Assembly: GCF_045635475.1 (NCBI RefSeq)
Contig: NZ_JBJGXI010000027.1
Location: forward strand, 7,549-71,548
DNA: 64,000 nucleotides
Origin: JBJGXI01 sp045635475
Lineage (GTDB): Bacteria > Bacillota > Bacilli > Bacillales > Amphibacillaceae
Reading direction: 5' to 3'
The notes under the pieces were generated by a model. It did no database searches. It was not told where the DNA came from and saw only the letters and a list, made by a program, of their open reading frames with translations. Positions 51,718 through 59,962 of this stretch are shown piece after piece. The stretch's first letter is position 1. Every line of letters starts with the position of its first letter. Position numbers and translations under genes: made by a program.

Positions 51718-52338
51718 TTATTTTTCCATTTGTAACAGTTCGCTCACCGTTACGAACTGATACCCTTCCGAGACTAATCTTCGTACTAGTACGCTTACAG
51801 CTTCGATCGTTTGCGAACGATTTCCGAAGCCATCGTGGAATAGCAGTATGCTTCCATTACTTGTGTGATTATAGGACTTTGTCACTATATGTTCCACTCC
51901 AGGCATTTCCCAGTCAGTCGCATCGAAATTTAAAGCACCTATAACACGATAATTAAATTTCTTAATGATCTGTTGAGTATCTTGATTATAGTCCAAATAG
52001 GGAGGACGAAATAATTTCGGTAATTTGCCAGTCATGTTGACAATCAGTTGCTCTGTACGTTTTACTTCTTCATGGCAGTCTGCAGCGCTCAGTTTTGTCA
52101 TCATGGGATGTGAATAAGAATGATTGCCGATTTCATGCCCCGCTATTATTACTGCTTCAACCATCTCAGGATACTTTGCCATCTGTTCACCAACCATAAA
52201 AAAAGTAGCTTTCCCTGAAACTGCTTTAAAAATAGCTAACACTTGCTTTGTATAATATGGATTCGGACCATCATCAATCGTAATTGCTATCGCTTTTTAA
52301 GAAGTGTCCACTTTTTGAATAATGTTTAACTGTTCCAT
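51718..52338 (-). pseudogene. Polysaccharide deacetylase with an in-frame stop at codon 14
   Basis: The frame begins at ATG 52338 behind AAAGGAG and reads MEQLNIIQKVDTS, then TAA (52297-52299), then KAIAITIDDGPNPYYTKQVL and on to a stop at 51718. All NodB motifs are present: ITIDDGP (motif 1, after the stop), NHSYSHP, RPPYLDY and LLFHDG. A CAA-to-TAA change would explain the stop. Initiation at GTG 52242 would lose the catalytic Asp, giving an inactive 174-residue product. It lies 19 bp upstream of the GH43 gene and might have been an acetyl-xylan or peptidoglycan deacetylase. Confidence 0.75.
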
Positions 52339-52451
52339 CTATTGAATCTCCTTTCAGTTTACTGTTTTGCATCAAGGTATAAATGAATCTATAATAGTAA
52401 GGACACACTTAATCCCTAAATTACATAAGCGGTTTACTGAGGAGGAGAAAG

Positions 52452-53075
52452 TTGGCAAAATCATTATTCGGTGTAACAGAATGGATTACTAGATTTGCAT
52501 ATATAAATTTGCTTTGGATTGGCTTCTCCATTTTAGGATTGATAGTTTTTGGTTTTTTCCCTGCTACAATAGCAATGTTTGCAGTTATTCGAAAATGGAT
52601 TAGAGGTGAAGACGATCTTCCTACCTTTCGAACATTTTGGAGTGTATATAAACAAGAGTTTTTGAAAGGCAACCTATTCGGTGTTATCATTTTCATCATC
52701 TTGTTTATTTTCTATATCGATATACAATTCATGCAATTAAATGCAGAGAATTGGTTAAATCTCATACACATTCCAATATATTTAGTGATGCTTTTCTTTA
52801 CACTAATGGCTTTATATCTTGTTCCTGTTTATGTGCATTACGATATTTCCATCTTCCAAGTGTTTAAAAATGCCTTTTTGATTATGTTGATTAACCCAAT
52901 TATTAATGTGATGGTGCTGATCAGTTTAGCGGTTACGTATTACGTGATGACTTTTGTTCCAGGCTTGCTGTTTTTCTTTGGAGGAAGTATAGGTGCATTT
53001 TTGATTATGTTAGGCTGTCATCAAGCCTTTCAGAAAATTGAACAAAAAAAACAAAAAGCATCTGAAGCAAATTAA
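52452..53075 (+). CDS. YesL-like DUF624 membrane protein
   Basis: The 207-residue protein has about five membrane segments and the DUF624 pattern (FGVTEWITRFAYINLLWIGF, LGLIVFGFFPATIAM, RTFWSVYKQEFLKGNLFGVI). Members, such as B. subtilis YesL, accompany sugar ABC importers and YesM/YesN-type two-component systems in plant polysaccharide loci; the function is unknown. The start is TTG with GGAGGAG upstream. It is convergent with the GH52 gene. Confidence 0.85.
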   Translation: MAKSLFGVTEWITRFAYINLLWIGFSILGLIVFGFFPATIAMFAVIRKWIRGEDDLPTFRTFWSVYKQEFLKGNLFGVIIFIILFIFYIDIQFMQLNAENWLNLIHIPIYLVMLFFTLMALYLVPVYVHYDISIFQVFKNAFLIMLINPIINVMVLISLAVTYYVMTFVPGLLFFFGGSIGAFLIMLGCHQAFQKIEQKKQKASEAN

Positions 53076-53166
53076 GTAGCAGTGCAATTACGTATAAAGC
53101 TTATTCTGTAACATATAGTTGTTGAATTAGCATAAAATCAGTAGTCGAAATTAATTAAACTGATAT

Positions 53167-53200
53167 AAAAAGGAGCCGGACCTATGTCTGACTCCTTTTT
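53167..53200. terminator. Bidirectional terminator between DUF624 and GH52 genes
   Basis: AAAAAGGAGCCGGAC and GTCTGACTCCTTTTT form a 15-position stem with two mismatches and a 4-nt loop; U runs on both strands. Confidence 0.8.
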
Positions 53201-53207
53201 CACTTCT

Positions 53208-55328
53208 TTAAACTTGTTCTTCCAACCACAACACACTTGTTACTCCACGCGGGTAGTACTTACTACCAGTAATTTCGCCTGAAATGATTTGATCACTCCA
53301 GCTCCATATTGAAAGTGTAGGATGGGTTAACCATTCGACGTGTGCCTGATCAGCTTTGGCACCCTTTTCATCCCATTTTAATCCTAATAATTTTCGCGCA
53401 ATAAACTGACTTAAATAAATTTTGCTTAACCACGAGTTATTACTTGTGGAAGAGATCTTCCATCCACCATCTTCAAATAAGCACACACCGTCTGTTAGCA
53501 CGGTATCTAGGTGCTGCTTCAACGTCCTAATATACTCACCAAAACGTCCGTTAGCATCTAATGCTTCTGGACAGTTCGTGTAGTATGGAAAGATAAGCCC
53601 TTCGATTGCTGGAATGATTCTTGAATCATTCCCTTCTCCGATAACTGCAGGAACATATCCTTCTGCCGTTACATTATTAACAATCGTTGTTGCGCATTTT
53701 TCAGCCTGATCTCCAGCTGTTTTAGCTAAATCCTCTTTACCATTTTCAAAGAACAGTTTTTCTAACGCAACATAAGAAGCCCAAGACTTTCCGGCTAAGT
53801 AAATGTTATTACGTGCTTGCCCTAATGATACATCTAAACTGTCATATGTGGTGATTTCTGCACCACCCATAACTCTGGATGAGTCAAGCCCCATAATACC
53901 ATTACGTTTTGCTGGATCTGGGTGGTCACGGTTTAACATACTGTCTAAACATGCTTCGACAACTTCCATATTTCTTTGTAGCCACTCTTTATCCCCAGTT
54001 TGTTCAACGTAAACGGTAGCACAAAGCACCCAATTTACAAGCTGTTCATGTGTCATATGTGAGAAGCAACCGTCAATACCGTAAACTTCATAAGAAGAAT
54101 AATGTGGTCTTGAGATCGTATTAGCAACACCCATATCGTGGGTAAAGCTAATTCCCCCAGGGTATTCTTCCTCATCATTTGGGAATCGTACCTTGTCTTC
54201 ATAGCTGAAACGTTTCACAAACATGTCTAGTTCATTTTTCACTGTCCAAGGATTCATTTTCAACTCAAAAAATAATTGATCGACAGTTAAATCAAAGGTA
54301 TTCATCATCCGGTACTCACCTTCGTTAACTACCCAGAACGCTTCACCATCAACATCGAGTAACTGTGTACAACCATAGTAACTGCGGATTGAATGTGCGA
54401 GCATAAATTTTTGATCGTCTGATAGATGTTCTGCGTCCGCTACGATTTTGTTTGCTTGATGCGCGCGTTCAACTAGTTTGTCAAAATTTCCGAGTGCATA
54501 AGATGACACATCTTCAATATTTTTAAACAATTTGGTGTAGTAGTATGATGAATCTAGCCCGGCAGTTACATAGCCGTCTCGGAAGAAACTTACCGCAAAC
54601 TGGTAGGTTCTTTTTTCACTGGCTGGAACATCCATAATCATTGCCCCGACTGGTCCAAGACCAAATGTCCAGTTCTCTTCCAACTCTTCCGTTAAAATGT
54701 TTTCCAAACTAAAGTGGAGCGCAGATTTCACTTCAGGATTGTTTGACGTAACAGCGGTTATTCGGCCCTGACCGACACCATACGCATCCGTCATCGTATC
54801 GTCAAGTCTCCGCATGGAACTATATACATCACTGCCTTCATATCCGAAAAATGCGCGACGTGGTTTATCACCTTGTGTATTATCGATTGTTAATTCTGCT
54901 AGGACAGCCGGAACTAACGCTAGCTTTAAAGATTCCGAGATTCCTTCCGCTGGATCTGGAACAGAGGATGCTTGGGAGTAGATAGTAAACGATAGATCTC
55001 CTGCTTTCCACGTATCTGTCCCTAATTGGAATTCCCGTTCTACCTCTTCTTTTTCATATGGAAAAATAATTTTTTCCTTGTCTTGATTTGGATCAGGATT
55101 TTCAATATCATAGCGCTTGCTCTCATCCTCATCTGGCGAATGAAAAAATGGCAACGCATGGTATTGTCCTGGTTGATCACTAGCTTCCACACCAATAAAA
55201 ACATTTTTCTGTGGAGAACGTCCGAGCTCTAAATCAAGCCCTCCTCCATCACCTGGAAATCCTAGCGTAAAGCTTGAAAATGCACCAATTGGAGAATGGT
55301 GTGCATTAAAGTACATATTTTTTGGCAT
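53208..55328 (-). CDS. GH52 beta-xylosidase
   Basis: The 706-residue protein starts NMYFNAHHSPIGAFSSFTLG and continues GLDLELGRSPQKNVFIGVEA, diagnostic for glycoside hydrolase family 52, whose members run about 700 residues. The nucleophile Glu should lie in WVVNEGEYRMMNTFDLTVDQ and the acid Asp in TTYDSLDVSLGQARNN. It is a retaining, intracellular beta-xylosidase acting on short xylo-oligosaccharides. It is the last gene of the permease operon (28 bp after the MalG-type gene), ending at the hairpin at 53167. AAAGGA precedes the ATG. Confidence 0.94.
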   Translation of the reverse strand: MPKNMYFNAHHSPIGAFSSFTLGFPGDGGGLDLELGRSPQKNVFIGVEASDQPGQYHALPFFHSPDEDESKRYDIENPDPNQDKEKIIFPYEKEEVEREFQLGTDTWKAGDLSFTIYSQASSVPDPAEGISESLKLALVPAVLAELTIDNTQGDKPRRAFFGYEGSDVYSSMRRLDDTMTDAYGVGQGRITAVTSNNPEVKSALHFSLENILTEELEENWTFGLGPVGAMIMDVPASEKRTYQFAVSFFRDGYVTAGLDSSYYYTKLFKNIEDVSSYALGNFDKLVERAHQANKIVADAEHLSDDQKFMLAHSIRSYYGCTQLLDVDGEAFWVVNEGEYRMMNTFDLTVDQLFFELKMNPWTVKNELDMFVKRFSYEDKVRFPNDEEEYPGGISFTHDMGVANTISRPHYSSYEVYGIDGCFSHMTHEQLVNWVLCATVYVEQTGDKEWLQRNMEVVEACLDSMLNRDHPDPAKRNGIMGLDSSRVMGGAEITTYDSLDVSLGQARNNIYLAGKSWASYVALEKLFFENGKEDLAKTAGDQAEKCATTIVNNVTAEGYVPAVIGEGNDSRIIPAIEGLIFPYYTNCPEALDANGRFGEYIRTLKQHLDTVLTDGVCLFEDGGWKISSTSNNSWLSKIYLSQFIARKLLGLKWDEKGAKADQAHVEWLTHPTLSIWSWSDQIISGEITGSKYYPRGVTSVLWLEEQV

Positions 55329-55356
55329 ATACGATTCTTCCTTTCTATCCTAGTAC

Positions 55357-56253
55357 TTACCCTTTAACAGATCCGGCAGCGATACCTTCAACAATACGAT
55401 TGCTTAATAAGATAAAGGCAATCAATATTGGAATGATGCTAATCATTAATGTCGCTCCAATCGCGCCCCAATCTGTTAAGTACTGTCCAATAAAGTTTTG
55501 AATACCTACAGTTAACGTTTTCCATTTTGGAGAACTAATAAATGTTTGTACAAACACAAATTCATTCCAATTATAAATCATATTAATGATGACTGTTGTA
55601 GAAATAACTGGAGTAGTCATAGGTAATGTAATTTGGAAAAAGATACGGTGTACTGAACATCCATCCATTACAGCGGCTTCCTCTACTTCACGTGGCAACG
55701 TGTAATAGAAACCTAATAAGATCATGATCGTAAGCGGTAGGTTAAATGCTGTATACGTGAGTACAATAGACAAAGGATTGTCGATTAAACCTAGTTTATT
55801 ATAAAAATCAAACAAGGGAATTAACGTTGAATGGATTGGAATCATTAAACCAACCATAAATAACCCTAATACTAGCTTGTTTAATTTCCAGTTCATACGC
55901 GTAATAGCAAATGTAACAAAGCTTCCAAGTAATACCGTAAGTACTACAGCTGATACGGTAATCCAGACACTATTAAAGAAGTAGAGGTTAATACTTCCAT
56001 CAATCCATGCTTTCGCATAATTGCCCCATTGTGGATCTTCAGGCAGGGCAACCGGTGACTTAGCAAACACTTCTCGATTCGTCTTTAATGAAAATATAAA
56101 CAACCAAACCAATGGAAATATTTGAAAAACAGCTACAATAGATAATACTGCATAAAGTACTCCATACCCAAATTTGGTCAGTATAGATGTTTTCTTTATG
56201 ATTGGTTCTGTCGTTACGGTAGTCGTTTCTTTTGTGGATAAATTGTTATTCAT
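55357..56253 (-). CDS. ABC transporter permease, MalG type (xylo-oligosaccharide)
   Basis: The 298-residue protein has six membrane segments and the EAA loop EEAAVMDGCSVHRIFFQITL that docks the ATPase. Typical MalG ends are present (WNEFVFVQTFI, and the C-terminal VEGIAAGSVKG). It is the second permease of a CUT1 sugar importer, like XynG of Geobacillus. GGGAGGGG precedes the ATG. The operon encodes no ATPase, so a shared MsmX-type ATPase is expected. Confidence 0.92.
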   Translation of the reverse strand: MNNNLSTKETTTVTTEPIIKKTSILTKFGYGVLYAVLSIVAVFQIFPLVWLFIFSLKTNREVFAKSPVALPEDPQWGNYAKAWIDGSINLYFFNSVWITVSAVVLTVLLGSFVTFAITRMNWKLNKLVLGLFMVGLMIPIHSTLIPLFDFYNKLGLIDNPLSIVLTYTAFNLPLTIMILLGFYYTLPREVEEAAVMDGCSVHRIFFQITLPMTTPVISTTVIINMIYNWNEFVFVQTFISSPKWKTLTVGIQNFIGQYLTDWGAIGATLMISIIPILIAFILLSNRIVEGIAAGSVKG

Positions 56254-56270
56254 TATGTTCCCCTCCCTCT

Positions 56271-57149
56271 TTAATATTGTACTTCTTCATCAGAAGCAGT
56301 TAATTTACGAATAATAAATGTAGCAATTAAACAGAACACTAACAATGCGAATCCTACCGCACTACCATAACCAAATGCTCCTGTTGAGAACGCCTGACGG
56401 TACATATAGGATGCGATAACTTCACTGGCTCCGTTCGGTCCTCCACCAGTCATTACATAAATTAAATCAAAGTATTTTAACGAACCAACAATAGCTAAAA
56501 TGATTGTTACTTTTATAACACCCATAATTAGCGGTACTTTAATCTTCAAAGCAACCTGTATTGGATTTGCACCATCAATTTTAGCTGCTTCTTCTAATGA
56601 TTTTGGAATACCTTTTAATGCTGCATAGTAAATGATTATATAAAAACCTGCGTACTGCCAAACAATCGGAACGAATATTGCATATAAAACAAGATCTGGT
56701 TCAGATAGCCAAGCAGGTGGACTTTCAACTCCAAGTGTTGTTAATAAGCTGTTAATAATCCCGTTATTAGGATCATATACTTTTAACCACAGCTGTGCGA
56801 TTGCAACAGATGATAGTAGCATCGGAATTAAGTATATTTTTCTTAAGAAATCTGCACCCTTAATTTTCCCTGATAGGACAAGTGCAACGACAAGATAGAT
56901 TACAAGACTTAATGTAGAGAAAATAGCAAGTAGTACAGAGTGCCAAGAACTTTCCCAAAACTTCATATCTTGTATTAATTTAGTGTAGTTCTCTAAACCT
57001 ATGAACTTCATTTCCCCAATACCATTCCAGTCCATTAGACCGTAATAGCCTGTTAAGAAAATTGGTACATATACTAAAATCAAAAGGAACATCAATGCTG
57101 GTATAACGTATAATGCAATGACTGCCTTATTAGACATAACTTTATTCAT
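56271..57149 (-). CDS. ABC transporter permease, MalF type (xylo-oligosaccharide)
   Basis: The 292-residue permease has six membrane helices (LYVIPALMFLLILVYVPIFL first) and the EAA loop EEAAKIDGANPIQVALKIKV. It pairs with the MalG-type subunit 17 bp downstream to form the membrane channel of a CUT1 importer. AAAGGGGG lies upstream of the ATG. A dispersed repeat separates it from the substrate-binding protein gene, which is unusual for this kind of operon. Confidence 0.92.
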   Translation of the reverse strand: MNKVMSNKAVIALYVIPALMFLLILVYVPIFLTGYYGLMDWNGIGEMKFIGLENYTKLIQDMKFWESSWHSVLLAIFSTLSLVIYLVVALVLSGKIKGADFLRKIYLIPMLLSSVAIAQLWLKVYDPNNGIINSLLTTLGVESPPAWLSEPDLVLYAIFVPIVWQYAGFYIIIYYAALKGIPKSLEEAAKIDGANPIQVALKIKVPLIMGVIKVTIILAIVGSLKYFDLIYVMTGGGPNGASEVIASYMYRQAFSTGAFGYGSAVGFALLVFCLIATFIIRKLTASDEEVQY

Positions 57150-57229
57150 AATAATTATCCCCCTTTACTTTTCTCTTATTTTTTTAGAAGGTACACATAT
57201 TTTACTTAGGTTGTTTTCTATAATATTTT

Positions 57230-57510
57230 TGTTATTGCACAAAATAGCTAAACTCCGACGTAGTGTTAAACAGACGCAATGGAGGAGGCATTGTACTGCG
57301 GTCGATGAGTCGATGACGGCCACTACTGCGCTTATCTGTGACAAATGAGGCATTATTAGAATTGTGCGGCCACCAGCGCACTTATTTGGATGAATTTTTT
57401 GTTTCAACGAGTTGATATCGGTAAATAAGTGCTGTGGTGGCCGTCAAATCATCGAAATTGAAAATTTAAACTAAATAAGCGCTTATATGGCCGCTCAATC
57501 CGGTTAGCAC
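57230..57510. repeat. Dispersed repeat, GGCCGC/CTTATTT family (C), copy 2
   Basis: It starts TTATTGCACAAAATAGCTAA and then ACTCCGACGTAGTG, the border shared with family A, followed by GATGACGGCCACTACTGCGC, GTGCGGCCACCAGCGCACTT, GTGCTGTGGTGGCCGTCAAA and CGCTTATATGGCCGCTCAAT. It fills most of the 540 bp between the permease and binding-protein genes. Not coding. Confidence 0.7.
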
Positions 57511-57634
57511 CTTTGCTGTTGGTATAGCTAGACGCGTGAGCAAAAATCTCGAGCACTATGTCGCATTTTAATTCAAATATGAAATAATAAATAGCAAAGT
57601 TTATAAAAAGTGACTTGATTTCAAAAAAATATAG

Positions 57635-57672
57635 GGAAAAAGACATATCAGGATTATGATATGTCCTTTTCC
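57635..57672 (-). terminator. Terminator after the substrate-binding protein gene
   Basis: GGAAAAAGACATATCA and TGATATGTCCTTTTCC form a 16-position stem (one mismatch), followed on the minus strand by UCUUUUUCCC. Partial read-through would keep binding protein in excess over permease. Confidence 0.75.
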
Positions 57673-57690
57673 TTGATTGTTCAGTTTTCT

Positions 57691-59064
57691 TTACTCTTCA
57701 GCAGCAAGTGCTTCTTCTTGTGCTTTGGCAAACTCTTCAGGTGTAACTTCCCCACCGAATAGAGCTTGAATTTGATTCAAGTGAACTTCTGCAACCGCAG
57801 GGCTCATTTGAACATCAGCATATAAAGTAATGTTTGATGCACTGCCTAGGTCGTTAAGAATGTCAATGTACATTTGTGGAAGCTCTGTACCTTCTGTAGA
57901 CACTTTTGTTGCTGGGATAACCCCTGCATCAGTTACAGATACTTCGCCCCATTTTTCTACAAAGAATTTAACAAATGCTTTTGCTTCTTCTTTAACTGGA
58001 GATTCTTCAGCTACGAATAAACCAACACCAGGTCCACCTACAAAGCTGTCAATGTCTCCTTCTCCACCTTCAACAGTTGGGAACTTAAAGTACCCGATTG
58101 AATCTCTAAATTCTTGTGGATTATCTTCATTTGTAGTCCACTCAGGAAGATCCCACGTACCCATCAAGAACATTGCTGCTTGCTCATTTAGGAAATAAGC
58201 TTTTGCTTCATCGTTAGACAAACCATTGAATCCGTTAACAAATGCGTCCATATCAACTAGTTCTTGAATTTCTGCAGCAGCTTCGATAAGTGCTGGATCT
58301 TCAAAAGTGCCTGTGCGGTTGATTGCATTCGTTAATGTTTCAGGGCCACCAAAACGGTCAGCTAAATACATGTACCATAGAGAACCAGTCCAACGGTCTT
58401 TGTTACCTACTGTAACTGGAGTAACACCATTATCTGCTAGTGTTTGAACTACATTCTTGAATTCGTCTAATGTTTTTGGTACTTCTAAACCATATTCGTC
58501 AAAGATTGCTTTATTGTAATAAACCGGTGCAATATTTAACTCTAGTGGTAAACCATAAGTAGCACCATCTACTGCATAAGCATTTGTGGTACCCGGAACA
58601 AATAAATCACTTAAACCGTCATTAAGCAAGTCATCAAGAGGCGTGAACTTGTTTCCTTCTACATATGGCTGTAAGAAGCCTGCAGACCATGTCATACCTA
58701 CGTCAGGTAACTCATTACCTGCTGCTAAAACTTTTAACTTCTCTTTGTACTGTTCATTTCCTAGGATTTCTGGTTCAACTGTTACGCCAGGATTATTTTC
58801 TTCAAACTCAGCAATGATTGATTCTACGATATCGTAGTGTTGTTTTGAACTACCTTCTGGCCATAAGTGCATAAAGTTAATTGTTTTTTCCTCAACTTCT
58901 TCGTTATTAGCATCTTGTTCTGGCTCATTGTTAGTATTCGTGTCAGTGTCAGTATTTGTATCACCATTTTCAGCGTTATTAGACGACGAAGAACATCCGG
59001 TAATTACTAATACAGTTGTCAAAAACATAGCTAATAAAATTGCAACCGCTTTCTTGTTAATCAA
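57691..59064 (-). CDS. Extracellular sugar-binding lipoprotein of the xylo-oligosaccharide importer
   Basis: The 457-residue family 1 solute-binding protein has a lipoprotein signal (AILLAMFLTTVLVITGCSSS) and an Asp/Asn/Thr/Glu-rich linker. The mature domain follows (INFMHLWPEGSSKQHYDIVE, GVTVEPEILGNEQYKEKLKV, MFLMGTWDLPEW). It should bind xylo-oligosaccharides outside the cell and deliver them to the MalF/MalG permeases. The start is TTG 59064 behind AGGGGG. It lies directly after the response regulator gene, whose homologues in Geobacillus (XynC) activate it. Confidence 0.9.
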   Translation of the reverse strand: MINKKAVAILLAMFLTTVLVITGCSSSSNNAENGDTNTDTDTNTNNEPEQDANNEEVEEKTINFMHLWPEGSSKQHYDIVESIIAEFEENNPGVTVEPEILGNEQYKEKLKVLAAGNELPDVGMTWSAGFLQPYVEGNKFTPLDDLLNDGLSDLFVPGTTNAYAVDGATYGLPLELNIAPVYYNKAIFDEYGLEVPKTLDEFKNVVQTLADNGVTPVTVGNKDRWTGSLWYMYLADRFGGPETLTNAINRTGTFEDPALIEAAAEIQELVDMDAFVNGFNGLSNDEAKAYFLNEQAAMFLMGTWDLPEWTTNEDNPQEFRDSIGYFKFPTVEGGEGDIDSFVGGPGVGLFVAEESPVKEEAKAFVKFFVEKWGEVSVTDAGVIPATKVSTEGTELPQMYIDILNDLGSASNITLYADVQMSPAVAEVHLNQIQALFGGEVTPEEFAKAQEEALAAEE

Positions 59065-59175
59065 ATTAAAAACCCCCTGCTCTTTTTTTAGTGCTATTTA
59101 ACTTACAAATATAGATTATCACCTTTTATAGCAGGGGGATAGGTAACTATGATTGGCTAAAATACTACTATTTTT

Positions 59176-59189
59176 AGAAAACGCTTCCA
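59176..59189 (-). promoter_or_regulatory. Catabolite-responsive element (cre) for the xylo-oligosaccharide importer
   Basis: TGGAAGCGTTTTCT on the minus strand fits the CcpA-box consensus TGNAANCGNWNNCW. It lies between the response regulator stop and the binding-protein start, where it can repress the importer in the presence of glucose. Confidence 0.6.
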
Positions 59190-59194
59190 CAACC

Positions 59195-59962
59195 TTAAGA
59201 TTCTTTTCTGTATGCACTTGGCGTTACACCTTCATACTCTTTAAACAGCTTTATAAAATACTTTGGCGTCTTATACCCAACTTGCTCTGAAATTTCTGCA
59301 ATAGGTGTGTTTGACGAGAGTAATAGATTTTTTGCATCTTGAAGACGGCATCTCGTAACATATTCACTAAACGTTACATTTATCTGTTCCTTAAATAAAG
59401 CGCTGAAATAACTAGAATTTAAATGGACATGGTCTGCTACTTCCTTTAAAGTTAATTCACTTCGATAATGCTGATCAACAAAGTCAATAGCTTCTTTGAT
59501 GGAGGAATTGGATAAGCCGTCTCGATTTACGTGGACTAGTTTATCATCCACGACCCTTTCCATTAAACCTGTGCGTTCTTGCTTAGCTTCCACTTGTATG
59601 GCTTGTTCTACAGCTTCAATCAATTTTTCTCTACTTAACGGCTTCAACAGATAATTAATCACACCTAAACGAAGTGCTTCTTGGGCATATTCAAATTCTG
59701 AATATGCTGAAATTACGATTACCACAGGATAAATTTCCTGACGCTTTAATGTCATTAGTAATTCCAGGCCAGTGATCTCAGGCATGCGAATATCTGTGAT
59801 TAATAAGTGTATCTTTTGTTGATCTATAATTTTAATTGCTTCTTTTGCACTTTCAGCGGTCATCACTTGGTATCTTCCTTCAGACCAATTTTCTAATGTT
59901 TTCTTTAACCCATGCCTTGTTCTAGGTTCATCATCAACTATTAATATATTTTTGGCATACAC
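59195..59962 (-). CDS. Response regulator, AraC-type output (YesN/XynC-like)
   Basis: The 255-residue protein has an N-terminal receiver (ILIVDDEPRTRHGL, phospho-acceptor Asp in ITDIRMPEITGLELL, Lys in YLLKPL) and a C-terminal AraC-type double helix-turn-helix (LKEVADHVHLNSSYFSALFK, IAEISEQVGYKTPKYFIKLF). The start is GTG 59962 with GGGAGGG upstream, overlapping the kinase stop by 1 bp. With the kinase it should sense extracellular xylo-oligosaccharides and activate the importer genes downstream. Confidence 0.92.
   Translation of the reverse strand: MYAKNILIVDDEPRTRHGLKKTLENWSEGRYQVMTAESAKEAIKIIDQQKIHLLITDIRMPEITGLELLMTLKRQEIYPVVIVISAYSEFEYAQEALRLGVINYLLKPLSREKLIEAVEQAIQVEAKQERTGLMERVVDDKLVHVNRDGLSNSSIKEAIDFVDQHYRSELTLKEVADHVHLNSSYFSALFKEQINVTFSEYVTRCRLQDAKNLLLSSNTPIAEISEQVGYKTPKYFIKLFKEYEGVTPSAYRKES

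Noticed and set aside
59070..59150. Sigma-A promoter for the binding-protein gene
   Set aside because: Several TATAAA/GATAAT-like words are present but none has a -35 at a proper distance.
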